A DNA stretch of 64,000 nucleotides from Amoebidium appalachense (GCA_963693365.1 CAVNZM010000005.1:8184001-8248000), one strand, 5' to 3'; positions 19,125 through 37,774 are shown, counted from the stretch's first letter. The notes: generated by a model from the sequence alone, not told the origin. A program made the numbers and translations.

Positions 19125-22100
19125 TAGTAGGAGTTTATTATGGATGACTACGTATCTTTTGCATAATGGGTACACGTGTTATATTGTTAGCGAGGTTAAT
19201 TCGAGAGATGTAGCCGAAAAGTTTTCTTTTAGTTAGCATTATATGACCCGAATGGGAATTGAAACGTATTCAAGTCTATATTCGATTGATATCTATTCTA
19301 AGGCTTAACCATTTTATATATTAACTACGTTTATAAGCTGTAAGGCTAATTAAATTCCGTCATCTTGCTGTTTTACACTACTTTGGTTTTATATTATTTT
19401 AACCTATAACTATGGTCTAACAGATTTCACATTGAGCAATAAGGTTATAGTTAAGATAAAAAAATCCTTATCAAAAGATAAGGTTTGAACTGGAATTAAG
19501 CATTTAAATTAAATATTATGCAATATATTTATTAAATAGGCTTTTAATAATGTTCTTTAGAAGAAAACAAATTTGTTTTTATAGAGTGATATTCCTTTAC
19601 TATTGTTACGACTAGGTAACTAATATAAAAGTGTAATTACATAATTCTAAATAAGCTTAGTTATTTCAATGCTTTGAAGTACCTAACATTTAGGAGGCTA
19701 AATTTATTATAAGCATCTAAGATATAGAAGACTAAATTCCAGTACCGAAGCTTTGAACTTAGAGATAATGTGCTCTGAGGGGGTAGTAGTAAATACAGTA
19801 GACATAAGTAAATAAAGTCTGACACATAGAGATCCGATGAAAGATTTGTATTTCTGATTCACTGAAGGTTCTTGATTTTTCTCGTCCAGATAGACTCCGT
19901 AGAGTTTGTCTTTGCTCGAGAAGTTGTAAATAGCTCCTAAAACCCCAACCTGTCCTCTATGGTGGAACTATAATGGTAATGTTTTTGTATTTAGAGATTA
20001 GTTGGCACTCTAAATTTATAAAGTCTGTTCTTCCGATTTTGACAAGTTGAAATTGTCACTATATAATAGTCGACCTTTTAAATTTGAAGCCTGCGTTCTA
20101 TAACGGGATACGTTCATTTAGTATTCGTAATCTTTCATCCGTGGACTGACATTAATGTGTCAAGGGTAGATGGACTGTTTCCACAAAAACAGGATACAAA
20201 GTAATACCCTAGCTTCGTGCTAACGTATATACTGCTTGAGAAAATAGTATTGCATAGGATAAAATAATGCACCTTTATCCTTTATGCCTATGTACCTAAA
20301 TGTGGGATGTTGTCATATGTGACGACTTTGCACCTAAATGTGGGATGTTGTCATATGTGATGATTTTGTACTTAAATGTGTGATGTTTGTCATTGTGATT
20401 ACTACCTACCAAATATTAAAGTGTGACATCGTGACGACCACGTACCTACTGTTTACGTGCGACTTTTGATTATTATGTATTAAATGTCTAAGTTCTACTT
20501 TAGTATTACTATGTACTAAACTGTTTATATTCGACTCTGTTACTACTAATTGTTTTGTAATTTAGGACATTACTCGTGTGTTTACAATCATCTACTTTCT
20601 TGATGAACTTCCTAAAGTTTTCGGTACCCAACTCTTATATTAAGGCTTAAAGTATATGATCTAATCATTCATCTTTGGTACTAATTCCAAAAATTTCGAA
20701 GGATAAATGGGACCTCACGGATTTAATTCAATATACGATTCAATAGCAACGAGTATACGGTAGTTCATCAAGGACTAGTTCTCTTGTTTAAGGCGTACTC
20801 TAATGTATTTAAGTATGTTTTCACGTTGGCACTTCTAACTTTAAGGCCTGTTTTTATGCATATCTGGTTAACTTGTAAAATTTCTATACACACGGAATTT
20901 ATGTGCAAGGAATTCTGCTCTTCAAGTTTAATGTTTTATTATCTTCCGATACTATCTGCTTATGTTTTATTCCTAAAAATAAAATATAGTCTGGCTTTCT
21001 GCGAGACTAATAAGATTAATCAATTTCTATATTTAATAGAGATATTCTAATAAATTCATAGAGGTACCTAGTTTAGATCTTTCACTCATATACTTAATCT
21101 AGTTCATTGGGTGTTCGGAGATTTAATTGATGATATTCCGAATTTATACTTTTTGATTGTTGACTTAAGGTGATTAGGGTTTTGATGAACGTTACTGGAG
21201 AGAATAAGAGTATTGAAATTTTTGACGATTACAAAATAGCGTTAACCAAATTATGAAAGAGAACCTAGTTAGGGAGGGGTGTTAATTAACAATTCTGATT
21301 GAATTAAAGTCTATATTCTAAGCTTAAGAGCCGTAGGAGTTTAATAATGATAACTACGTACCTCTTTCCTACAGGGCCTATAAATACATAGTGTTAGCGA
21401 GGTTAATTCAAGAGATATAACCGCAGCGATAGCAATTTATAGTTAGCATTATACTATCCGAAACGTAAGTCTTAATCCTTATTCCAGTTGATACTTGATT
21501 ATTATTGATTTAAGGTTGTCTTCATTAGCTTACTTAAGCTAATAAATTTTCGTTAATCGCTGGTTTCCTGCCATATTTACTTAATTTCTACGGTTCACTA
21601 ATCCTCCTCGATTATCTTCTATGGTGACTAAACTTTAATTGTACACCATAATATTATAGTTAATTTAGAAAGAGTCCTAATCCATAGCTAAGGTCTCAAA
21701 GTAAATTTAGTGTTAAATTCTGTTTAAATGCCGAGATAACAAGTAAGTAAGTTTGTAAACAGTCATCTTTTTAAGATAACGTTATAGTTCACTTATTTAA
21801 TCGTGCAATAACCTAATTCTAAACAAGCTTAGTATTTGCCAACGCATCTAAGCACCTCAGATTAAGCAGGCTTAATTCCATCCCAAAGCTTTGTACTTCG
21901 AGATTATGTACTTTTAGTGGTAGCGGAAAATTTTAAGTATTCTTAAAGCCAGTAGACATGAGTAAACCAATATCCGTTATTTAAAAGTCTGATATGTTAA
22001 TATCTGATGTAAGATCTGTAATACTGACTTGCCGAAAATTCTAGGTGTCCTTTCCAAACAGGTCCCGAGTGCCACTTTGTTATTTTTTGGCCTCTCCCCG

Positions 22101-23000
22101 AGGTCCTATAATTCAAAGTGCTACTAATCCATAAATAAAAGCGTAAACTCTATCTTAGGTCTAACCTAGATTGATAAAATATTCACAATGGCATTTAGGG
22201 TATCCTTACTTTAATGTCAATCAAATCCTAACCGCTTTAGAGTATCCCTACTCTAATATCTAGGGTTTCGTTTTCTTTAATCCATCCTAATATATTGACT
22301 GTACTTAAAACCGATACTTTTAATTTCAAGAGTAAAATAGTTTTCTCGCTAAGAGAATAGTTTACTTTAAAAAAAATAAAAAGTTACAGTTCTTTTCATG
22401 ACGGTAAAAGCTTGTTTAGTATTCGCACTCTGGCTTCTCGTAGACAGACTTTTAATGCGTTAAGATTTAAAGGGAAGGTTCTCATAGTAACTTAGTACAA
22501 TTAATGCCATAACTTTTAGGTATGGTATGTGTCGCTTGATAAAGTTTTATCATATAAGCACCCAAACCCTGGTAAATACCGTTGGTTTAATTTTCTTCCG
22601 TTCAAAAGATCTGTATTGCTTGAGAAAGTATTATCGCAGAGTAAGGTAGAGTATAACTTTATCATAGTGACTACTATGTCCCAAAGATGTCAAATTACTA
22701 GGATTTAGTTTATTATAAGCTTAATTATTGCTAACATAAATATTAAGAATATTTAATAGGCTAATCCTAGCATCTAAGATTCTTATTCTGATATGTTATG
22801 CTATGAATGGTAGCGTAAAATTTTTAATATTTTAATTTCCTTAAACATGAGTAGACAAATGCCACTGGATTTAAAAGCTTTATACGTTGCGATTCTATAG
22901 AATCTGTGACTCTCACTTGCCTAAAGTCTTAATTTTTCTGTGCTCTTATATATTGCGCATAATATGAACCTTTTTGTCAAAAAACTGGCTCTTTTAATTT
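19125..23000. repeat. Long-period diverged direct repeats in the AT-rich element
   Basis: Segments near 19125-19260 and 21325-21465 share GTAGGAGTTTA and GCGAGGTTAATTC followed by TAGTTAGCATTATA. Segments near 19800, 21955 and 22850 share AGTAGACATAAGTAAA-like text followed by a similar order of shorter matches. Spacing is about 2.1-2.2 kb and then about 0.9 kb. A three-unit satellite of about 40 bp (ACCTAAATGTGGGATGTTGT) lies at 20290-20400. An 88-codon ORF at 20784-21050 has no recognisable features. Confidence 0.6.
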
Positions 23001-24229
23001 TAAGTGCCACCTCGGAGTTCCGTCCATATACTAGAATTATTTCCTGAATACGAAACCATTGTTATTAGAATAGTGATACCCTAAATACCATCGCGATCCT
23101 TTTGTCATTCAAGTATATCCTTATATTAAGAGCTATTGCACTCTGTGCAATTAATCTGAACACAGAAATTCTAGGACTTTCGACGAGTCAGTAATACAGA
23201 TCTTTCATTAGATCTCAATGTATCAAAATTTCAATCTACAGACGTTGAGATAACTAAACCTCCAAATGGACTTTTAATCTTAATAAGGATAAATAACAGT
23301 AGATAATATCGTATACAATTAGACTACCTCGTCAAACGATTCTATATAATAGTGAAACAAATTGTTTAACGGGTAGTCTCTGAGAATACATTTTATATCT
23401 ATCCTTTCTGTGGTAGTATTAAATATAAATTAGTTTCCTGCGGATGGCTCAATCCCTACCTTGAAATTTATTTCAATAAGGCAGGATCATTATTTGGTCC
23501 TACCAACTAAGTTTTACTACCAGACCTTAATTAACGGTCGAGTCTCGAGAGCTTTAAGAAAATCTCCGCATATAGCTGAGTTTAACATATTCCTAGTTGA
23601 GGGATTTAGCTAGTTTAGTATACTTATGAATAGGACTAATAATCTAAAGAAGCTTACGCTCATACTTAAGAACGAACTATCTGATAAATACAATTCTATA
23701 AGATAGTGAAACGTATTGTTTCGCATGTAGTTTCTGAGGAGCCTACTAATAGATGTTTAATCTACATGGGTCTCCTGTGGATTACCCGGCTCTTGTCAAC
23801 TCCTCCTAACCTTACGCAGACAAGGCTATGGCCCTTTCAATATTTAGGAGCCTGTGTTCATGAAACTTGATTGGTCCTTTTCCTTACGCTTAAAAAAATT
23901 AGCGACCCTTAAAGGAGTAAAGAGCTAGTTCTCCTAACCTTACGCTTACTAGGCAAAGGCCCTTAAAAGATCAAAGAGCCTGCATACCTCGTTAACTTTA
24001 GGCCCTTTTAAATTAAAGAATCCGTTCTTTAGACTCCGACTGGTGGGCCAAAATTGACCGGATCAAATAGGTGGGTGGCCATTTTAGGAATCAAAGAGTT
24101 GGCAGCCCTTATCCGGCAGAAGGACGGCACTATAAAGAATAGATAGCTAGTCGTATCATTAATAATCATGCCATCTAGTTATTCTTATCGCTATGTCATC
24201 TAATTATTCTTGTTACTCGATCCTCAGGT

Positions 24230-25480
24230 TATATTCACCATTTCTCATGCAGAACTCAGCATCTTACTACCTTTCATGCATAATTCAGCACCCATAACCT
24301 CTCATGCGTTCCTCTGCTTCTCACTACTGAACGTCGTAATACCTTTCATGCATGATTAAGCACCCATAACCTCTCATACATTACTCTGCATCTAATTACT
24401 CCGCATCTCATTACCTTCCATGGAATACTCCGCATCCACCTTTCATGCATGACTAAGCACCCATTACCTTTAATAGAAAACTCCGCATCCATCTTTCATG
24501 CATGACTAAGCACCCATTATCTTTCATGCAGAACTCAGCACCCCATTACCTTTCATGCATGAATCAGCACCCATTATCTTTTAGATAGGACTCCAGATCT
24601 CACTATCTCTCCTGAATTACTGCACATCTTACTACTCCACATCTCATTACCTTTCATGCATTACCTATCATAGATTACTCTACATTACAATATTTCACAG
24701 ACTAGTACCTATCATGCATGAATCAGCACCCATTACCTTTCATGCATTACCTATCATAGATTACTCTACATTACAATACTTCACAGACTAGTACCTATCA
24801 TGCATGAATCAGCACCCATTACCTTTCATACATGACTCCGCATTTCTCGGGTATTACTATACATTACACTACTCCAAATCTAACTACCTCTCCTGCATTA
24901 CTATACATCTCACTACCTTTCATGCATGACTTCGCATCACACTACTCAAAATCTAGCTACCTCTCCTGCATTACTATACATCACACTACTCCGCATCTCT
25001 CTGACATTACCATGTATCTCACTACTCTACTTTCCAATACTCCGCATCTCTTAGGCATTACTATACATCTAACTACCTCTCCTGCATTACTATACATCTC
25101 ACTACCTTTCATGTATGACTCTGCATCACACTACTCAAAATCTAGCTACCTCTCCTGCATTACTATACATCTAACTACCTCTCCTGCATTATTCACCATC
25201 ACTCGGGCATTACTATACATCTAACTACCTCTCCTGCATTATTCAGCATCTCACTCTTTTCTGTATTTATGATTTTAAAATAATTTACCCCTATTTTACC
25301 TTATAACTCTGTTAATAACAATTTAAGAATCTTATTGATGCCATAAATTTAAATCCCTGATCTGCTAAAACTATGATTACCAGAATCATCACTCATGTAT
25401 CCTGAATTTAAAACTAATTACCCTTATTTTACCTTATAAGTCGGTTAATAACAATTTAAGAATCTTAAACCTAATTCTAA
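24230..25480. repeat. Tandem repeats at the right side of the AT-rich element
   Basis: From 24240 to about 25255 short units such as CTTTCATGCATGACTAAGCA and CTCTCCTGCATTACTATACA alternate in degenerate arrays. At about 25275-25345 and 25408-25470 a segment containing TATTTTACCTTATAA and GTTAATAACAATTTAAGAAT is present twice. Confidence 0.8.
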
Positions 25481-25576
25481 TCTGTTAAAACTCCAATTTT
25501 CCAGATCGTCACTCCCGAAATTTGATAATTTACCACTTTCTGTATTTAGGATTGGAATGATCATCTTATATCGTGA

Positions 25577-26919
25577 GCACGACCTTCCGCCAGCGCGAAT
25601 ACTTCGCAGAAGAGCTCGATTTCCATCTCGCATCATATGCTTGGGGCCAGGCACACTTTTGAATCTCACTGCTCTCCCTGCATATATTACAGCTAGCCTC
25701 TATTGTAGTCGGTTAGGCCTATATTCTACCTTGGCCACGGCTTGGCAAGCTTGCACTTGTGCCACGCATGCACGTGTAAACGTTACAAGGGGCAGGGTCG
25801 TAACGGCACGTTGCAACACGGAAGCATCTGATTGGCCTAGCCGTCATCCATTCAAAAAAGGGCGCCTTTTCCCACCAATCAGCGCTGGCTGGTCACATTT
25901 ATCAGTGCTTCAAACAGGGTTCGAAGGACGGTGGAGCCCATTAACGGAAGTCGAAATCCCGTTTCGGAAAACCACTTCGAAAATCGGAATGCTCCGTCAA
26001 AGCAGGTCCTCCAAAAATCGTAATCGTCGCGCATCAGTAAACTAGGGCATGCTTATTTGTGCCTATATTGCATCAAAATGTTATTATAATGCATACTCAA
26101 AAACCCCTGTGGTTATTAGAGGCCTTCCTGGTGTTGGCAGTTGACGCTTTGAAGGAATAAAAGGGAAATATGAAGTGCATTAATGCACAAATTGAATATA
26201 TATATACATTTTTTCTACGTATATACGTACGGTCACGTCCTCTTACACATATGTGTGGCAGTGCCAGTGTATATGAGGATATATACTATGTGTGCATATG
26301 TATCTAGTTCCTGTGTGTGTCACTGTGTCCGTGGCCTTATTTTTTCCCAGTGCACGCATTTTCTTTTATTTGATGAACATGATCATGAATCATGTTACTA
26401 GTAGAGGTATTACGCAATTTGTGCCTTCCCCGATTCGGATTGGGTCCCTGAAGGGGGGGGGGGGCGGGGGGAGGGGGGGGGGGGGGGGGATCACGTTGGG
26501 TGGTTGTGTTTGTGTTTGTGTGTGTGTGAATATTTTTCTTTGCAATTGTGTGTGTGTGTGTGGTGGGTATGCATGCACGGTGTGTGTGTCTGTGTGTATG
26601 CGTACAGGTGTGGGTGTGTGTATTTGTGTCAGCGATAATCGGTGTGTGTGTGTCTATGTTGTGTGCATTTGTGCACATGTGCACGTGTGTGTGTGTGTGT
26701 GTGTATGTGTGTGTGTGTGTGTGCATGACATTGTGTGCATGTGTGTGTGTGTTTTGTGTCAACGGTTATGGTGTGTGTGTATGTATGTCCAGTGTACACG
26801 TATGTATGTGTGTGTGTGTGCAGTGTGGTGTGTATGTATGCAGGGTGTGTGTGTCTGTGTATGTGTGTGTACATGCCAGTGTGGGTGTGTGTGTTTGTAC
26901 CAACGGTTTCTTGACAATG

Positions 26920-26953
<34 letters not shown>

Positions 26954-27003
26954 CCACGGGGTGTGTGTGCGTGCACCGTGTACATGGTGTGTGTGTGTGG
27001 TGT

Positions 27004-27040
<37 letters not shown>

Positions 27041-27362
27041 TGTGTGTGCGTGGGTGGGTGGGTGCATAGCATGTGATTGTACAGGGTGGATGCATGTGTA
27101 CGTTTGTAATACAGTTATCATGCATGATCTGAGATAGTATGTGCCTGTGCAAGTGTACTAGCCTAGGTCACATGTGTGGTGTCACGGCTGTGCATGTATG
27201 TGCATGTGTGTCTTTAAACGGAACACAGTGGTGCACAGTGTGTGTATTGCCTGCCATTTAAGACGCGTGCCACTGATCGTGATACACGTGGCATCTGCAC
27301 CTGGTGGCCGTCGACTCTGAGCATCTGGATACATTCCATGTTTAGGCCTTCCTGGGGAGGAA

Positions 27363-27401
<39 letters not shown>

Positions 27402-27905
27402 ACTAGTAGGGGGGGGGGGGGGGGGGATCCGCCTGAGGGGGGGGGGGGGGGGGAGGGGGTGAGGCCGAGCGGCGGTGGGGGGAGAAGGAGGGGCAGCACT
27501 GGTGGAGGGAACGGTGGGCAGCGGAGGAGGGGGGAATGGGGTTCGATTTCTGGGGGGGGGAAGTTTTGAAGTGGAGGCCGGCCTATATATACATGCGAAT
27601 GCAGGCATATGCATTGTATGTTCATGTGGCCATGCATGGCTATGATGCATATATGGTGTCACGGCTGTGTGTGTGTGAATGTTTGTGTGTGTGTCTGTGT
27701 GTGTGTGTGCGCGCGCGCGCGCGTGGGTGTGCATAAATGTGTTTGGCGTGACAACATGTACATGTGCTAGGCTGGCGCTGTAGTCAGGGTCTGCCATTGA
27801 ACATTCTACAGGGACAGGGAGACACGTACGTACGTGTGCAGCTTGTGTGGGTGGTGTAGGCCCCGTGTGTATGATGAGACCTGCGAAGTCATGAGAAGCT
27901 TCCCC

Positions 27906-27953
<48 letters not shown>

Positions 27954-28314
27954 GGGGGGGCCTCTCGGGCGGTTCCTATTCGGCCGGGACGATTTTCGGA
28001 ACTGTGTTTTCAAATATCGGAAATTCCGATTTTTTTCGTAACTTCGAACCCTGGCTTCAAATATCCGCGAGTCTCAAGTTTCTTGTTTTGACTTTGTTTC
28101 TTTCACCACCCCTTGTGCGTTTAATTATAGTATACCTTGTAGTTGCATAACCGTGGCACTAGCAGTTTTTGGTAGTCCACTAAATGAAGTAAGTATCTGG
28201 ATACTATCTTGCCAGCGTACAGCCGCTACAGTGGCCCCTGTTGCTACCCCCGTAGGCAGACCACAAGCAGATCTTCAGTCAGCCAGGAAACGGCCCAGCC
28301 AGCCACACGCCACT
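25577..28314. other. Intergenic spacer: CCAAT-containing DNA, then GT- and G-rich tracts
   Basis: Normal GC-rich composition resumes at the right end of the AT-rich element. Around 25828-25890 there are TGATTGGCC and ACCAATCAGCGC, possible CCAAT-box sites. From 26455 to 27065 interrupted (GT)n predominates. Poly-G tracts lie at 26454-26490, 27366-27460 and 27908-27960. A 162-codon ORF at 25557-26045 lacks any recognisable feature. No gene is supported. Confidence 0.7.
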
Positions 28315-34352
<6,038 letters not shown>

Positions 34353-34488
34353 CGGGAACGGTGGATTTAGTCACGGACAGGCACGCGTGTGCACGTACAA
34401 TGCACGTATCGATGGGTGCGTGCTTTTCTCTGCAAGCACATGGCTACGATGATCTGGCATCTGGGCCCAGGGAGGGAGTTGAGGGTTT

Positions 34489-34555
<67 letters not shown>

Positions 34556-34658
34556 ATTAACATTTAGATTAGTTATTGGGGGGGGTTTTTTTTTTTTTGG
34601 GGGGGGGGGGGGGAGGGAGGAATTAACATTTAGATTAGTTATTGGGGGGGAGGTTTTT

Positions 34659-34708
<50 letters not shown>

Positions 34709-35868
34709 TTTAGATTAAACCCCCAGTGAAGGATGCAAGCCAGCAGAGCCTTGCTGTGATGTAGGGCCCATGAGACAGTGTGATAAGGCACCAATGCAAT
34801 GCAATTATATATGGGAGTAAAAAAAAAAATGAGACAACGTGAGTAAGAAAATACGAGACAATGTGAATGTGACCAATGCACGCAATGAAGGAGCAAAAAA
34901 ATAACGTGATTGTGGCCAATAAGACAATGCTTGATTCGCCTTGTCGCAAATGTGTGTGTGTGCATGTATTGTCCTTGCCTCCCTGACTCCAACCTCTGGC
35001 TGTGTTGTGTTGGTGTAGCGCTGCGAGTTCGTGTGTGCACGTGCATGCACATAATGTGCACACCGTTGAATATGCGTGTATGCCCCTGCATGCTGCATGT
35101 GCAAATTTGAGCATACGTGCATGTACTGTGTGCACGTGCATCTATTTTGTGTGTATAACACACATGAATGTACACAGTATGTGTGGATTTCTGACACGGG
35201 AGGGCCGCCGGGTGTGTGTTAGCTTATGAAGTGGGCTGAAACCGGCGCACAGCAGTGTCGCCTTTATATACACCTTGTGCTCTTCACGATGGAGTACGAA
35301 TTCAGTGCAAATGTATGCAGCCGGCTCTGGACATGTTTTAAGTGATTTTATCTGTACAAGTGTCGCAAACCTGGCTGTGGAACCGTGGAATATGTACAAT
35401 GTGCACAACCAAGGCCAGCTTGGTGGCAGGTGGGGTTTACTTAGTGTTGCCTTTACATCATATGAACTAACACTAACTTCACTACCGGAGAATCAAAGAA
35501 AGAAAGAGGAACCTAGCTATAGACTTCAGAAAGTACTAGTGAACGCGGTTTCAATGCACCGTGTTCCATTCATGCCCGAATGTAGGCCAATATTGTGATA
35601 TAGTACAACGTACATGCCGTTCATTCTTCGAATCGTGCAACCCAACCTAACAGCAACTAAAAGTGGCACTGGGTGCTTACATACGCGTACGTACGTACGT
35701 GTGTATTCATCATAATATGGTACAACAAGTGCCTGTGCTTCACTTCAAATGGCAGCCGGCCCTCGACGTTTTCAGTAGTGCCCATATGCATGTATTCGGA
35801 CTCTGAGGTGGGGCAACCAGCATGCATCTACATACAGAGGTCACGGTGTTTTATGCAGCTCCGTGCCA
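34353..35868. other. Intergenic spacer with three very long poly-G tracts
   Basis: Poly-G tracts lie at 34502-34554, about 34599-34613 and 34669-34706. The segment AATTAACATTTAGATTAGTTATTGGGGGG occurs at 34555 and 34620, so the tracts are part of a short tandem duplication of about 65 bp. From 34720 to 35868 the DNA is of ordinary complexity and no gene is supported. This region separates two convergent genes. Confidence 0.75.
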
Positions 35869-36777
35869 CTACGCATAGACTGTGTGTGTGCCCACAAATG
35901 CCTCCTGCACCGCTGTCCGCATGTGCTGCCTCTTGTCCGTGTAGGGGTGGTACTGTGAGGCCACGGTACGGTTAGGGGCCCTGGTCACCAGGTCAGCCCT
36001 CCTCGCCTCTTTGACCTGCGCGTAACACGGTGTGTTTTGTGCTGATGGTGTGTATGTGTATGAAATGGGTGTGTGTGGCTGCAATGCTGCCCCGACGTCT
36101 CCAAACAGCATCCAGTCCGGTGTGGCTGCCACTGGGCTCGCACACGACTGCACACTGCAGACTGTGGGCACGGGCCGGCCGGCCAGCACGTTGAGATTGA
36201 GCACTACCAGGATCAGCTGCTGCGACACGCTGTAGTCGCAGCCAGGCCGCCTGCTCGTGTCCGTGTACCAAGCCGCCCACTTCTGGAAGGTGGGCGTGTC
36301 CACGTGCATGCTGAAGTGCATGGTGCGCATAAGCACGAGCTCTATCTTGTTGAGCACGCGCACAGGCACAAGGCCCCACTTTGCCCAGTCCCTGTTGAGA
36401 AACACCTCGTCATCGCAGTACTTGGACGCCAGCAGCAGGCAGCCCAGAAACAGACAGTGCGAGCACGCAAACGGGTCCACGGTTGTGTCCGTGTCTGTGC
36501 GTGTGCTGTGCATGGCCTGCTTGTTTGCGCGATAGCAGTAGATGAGGCTAACAAGGAACACGCTCTTGGTCACATCGCCCTTCTGCAAGAGCTCGCGCAC
36601 ATACTGGCTGAACGGCACCTGGTGGTGGTTGTGCGCACACGGCCGCCGAAGATGTGTTAGCGTCAGTTCACACATGTTTGCCGTTGACCTAATGGACGTA
36701 AATGCAACAGAACGCGGGTGCACTGAAACCGGACTCGGATGTTCGTGGGACATACGAGTGGCTCGTTGGATGTACAA
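35869..36777 (-). CDS. Pho80/PCL-type cyclin (cyclin P/U-like), apparently single exon, up to 302 aa
   Basis: One open frame from 36777 to the TAG at 35871-35869. The Pho80-like cyclin box covers about residues 54-175 of the longest form. It contains PFSQYVRELLQKGDVTKSV, then LIYCYRANKQAM, CSHCLFLGCLLLASKYCDDE, FLNRDWAKWGLVPVRVLNKI and LMRTMHFSMHVDTPTFQKW. In known members this fold binds a CDK (Pho85 or CDK5-like) and controls phosphate response, cell cycle or morphogenesis; the partner here is unknown. Three in-frame ATGs are possible (residues 1, 9 and 35); MCELTLTHL at 36675 is equally plausible. AG dinucleotides before VPFSQY and before VKEARR look like acceptors, so hidden introns at either end, including around a Thr/Ser/Pro stretch, cannot be excluded. 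The C-terminal third has no family resemblance. Confidence 0.8.
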   Translation of the reverse strand: MYIQRATRMSHEHPSPVSVHPRSVAFTSIRSTANMCELTLTHLRRPCAHNHHQVPFSQYVRELLQKGDVTKSVFLVSLIYCYRANKQAMHSTRTDTDTTVDPFACSHCLFLGCLLLASKYCDDEVFLNRDWAKWGLVPVRVLNKIELVLMRTMHFSMHVDTPTFQKWAAWYTDTSRRPGCDYSVSQQLILVVLNLNVLAGRPVPTVCSVQSCASPVAATPDWMLFGDVGAALQPHTPISYTYTPSAQNTPCYAQVKEARRADLVTRAPNRTVASQYHPYTDKRQHMRTAVQEAFVGTHTVYA

Positions 36778-37029
36778 TTAACTATCGTGATTGTGCACCA
36801 ATTATATGTTGAATTCAGTATCCTCTTGGCAGGGCTTCGCCAGCCGCGGCGCCGCCCCACGGCTTCCGTCACCCATCCTCATCATAGCAGGTGAACGTTG
36901 CAGTATGCCATGCACTCATGCACGTGTCCTCAGTCTCCTCAAAAGTCTTCAATCAAAAACTTGTGCCTCTATATCGAACCATAGGCCTTTATTTCCAGAA
37001 GTTAATTTAGCATATGCTGGATTAGAGCT

Positions 37030-37190
37030 AGTCGAGGTCATGTACATGTTTGACCAATCAGTGAATACACAGTTGAGGTGAGTTATGCCGACAAATTAGG
37101 GATTATACAACCGTAATGACGATTGGATCCCTGCAAACTGAGGAGCGATCTGATTGGGTTACCTACAAATTATTTGGGAGCCTGATTGGC
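37030..37190 (-). promoter_or_regulatory. Possible CCAAT-box promoter region upstream of the cyclin gene
   Basis: Three CCAAT-type motifs lie within 160 bp: GACCAATCAGTG (about 37031), CTGATTGGGTT (about 37149) and CTGATTGGCGC (about 37182). They are 250-410 bp upstream of the longest cyclin start. Function is inferred only from motif clustering. Confidence 0.3.
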
Positions 37191-37774
37191 GCAATGAGAA
37201 CTCCGGACAGTGGGGGTTTATACTCTTCGTAGATTTACAGAAAAGACTGTCAAACGCTGGTGACTTCCTTTTGGTACATTATAAGTACAAAAACACAATT
37301 AATACTACTAATTATATGTAAAATAATATTATATGTGATAAAAATGACATCAAAAGCTTTTCCTGCGGCCAAATTATCTTCATGTTATGTTGTTGTAACT
37401 GTTTTCGAGGACATAAATTAAGAATAGAGCCCCATAGATACGTAGATTCGCTGACCGGGAAACCATTGGTTGAATTTTTCAACTATCCAGAGTAGAAAGA
37501 TCTATAAATGATTTAGCAACGAATCGATTTGCTGTTAGAACGTCTAGTAACCAAAAGTGGTTAACTGTTGTGTAGTTGTACTAATCATCATAAGCCAAAA
37601 AAAGATAGATGTAGGTCAGATCCTGTGGATAGCAAGGCCAGGGCAGGCCAATCATACAGGCGAATCTAACTTGCCAGGAAAGTTTGTGCACGAAGTTCAT
37701 CTTGCCAGATCCGGAGGGCGGCGGCAGGCCAGGATCCGAGTCACACGTGCACGTGGCACAAAGAGAGCAACTTG

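Larger units (their letters stand above)
17695..25576. mobile_element. AT-rich, gene-poor element of about 7.9 kb with imperfect terminal inverted repeats
   Basis: The left end (17695-17756) and right end (25517-25576) are inverted copies. By eye 52 of 60 aligned positions agree, with one 2-nt gap. Shared stretches include CTTTCTGTATTTAGGATT and TTATATCGTGA, with weaker similarity reaching further inward. Everything between them is strongly AT-rich, unlike the GC-rich DNA on both sides, and has no poly-G or CA tracts. No ORF resembles a transposase, integrase, polymerase or capsid protein. The longest, 130 codons at 24832-25224, is translated tandem repeat. Internal sequence is made of diverged repeats. 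The best reading is a decayed or non-autonomous large DNA element. A remnant of a Polinton- or virophage-like element is possible because these are AT-rich with inverted ends, but nothing coded supports it. A target-site duplication cannot be judged because the gap is only 16 bp from the left end. Confidence 0.6.

Noticed and set aside
20784-21050. 88-codon hydrophobic ORF in the AT-rich element
   Set aside because: AT-rich DNA readily encodes F/L/I/Y/K-rich ORFs; no homology or context supports it.
24832-25224. 130-codon ORF in the AT-rich element
   Set aside because: Direct translation of short tandem repeats (CTCTCCTGCATTACTATACAT type).
25557-26045. 162-codon ORF at the right edge of the AT-rich element
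   Set aside because: It starts inside the inverted repeat, has no domain, and composition changes midway. Most likely chance; not usable as evidence for an element-encoded protein.
25905-28080. Possible inverted repeat pair sharing GGGTTCGAAG and CGAAAATCG (about 25915-26000 and 27985-28055)
   Set aside because: Only short shared words; an alignment by eye does not hold together over more than about a dozen bases.
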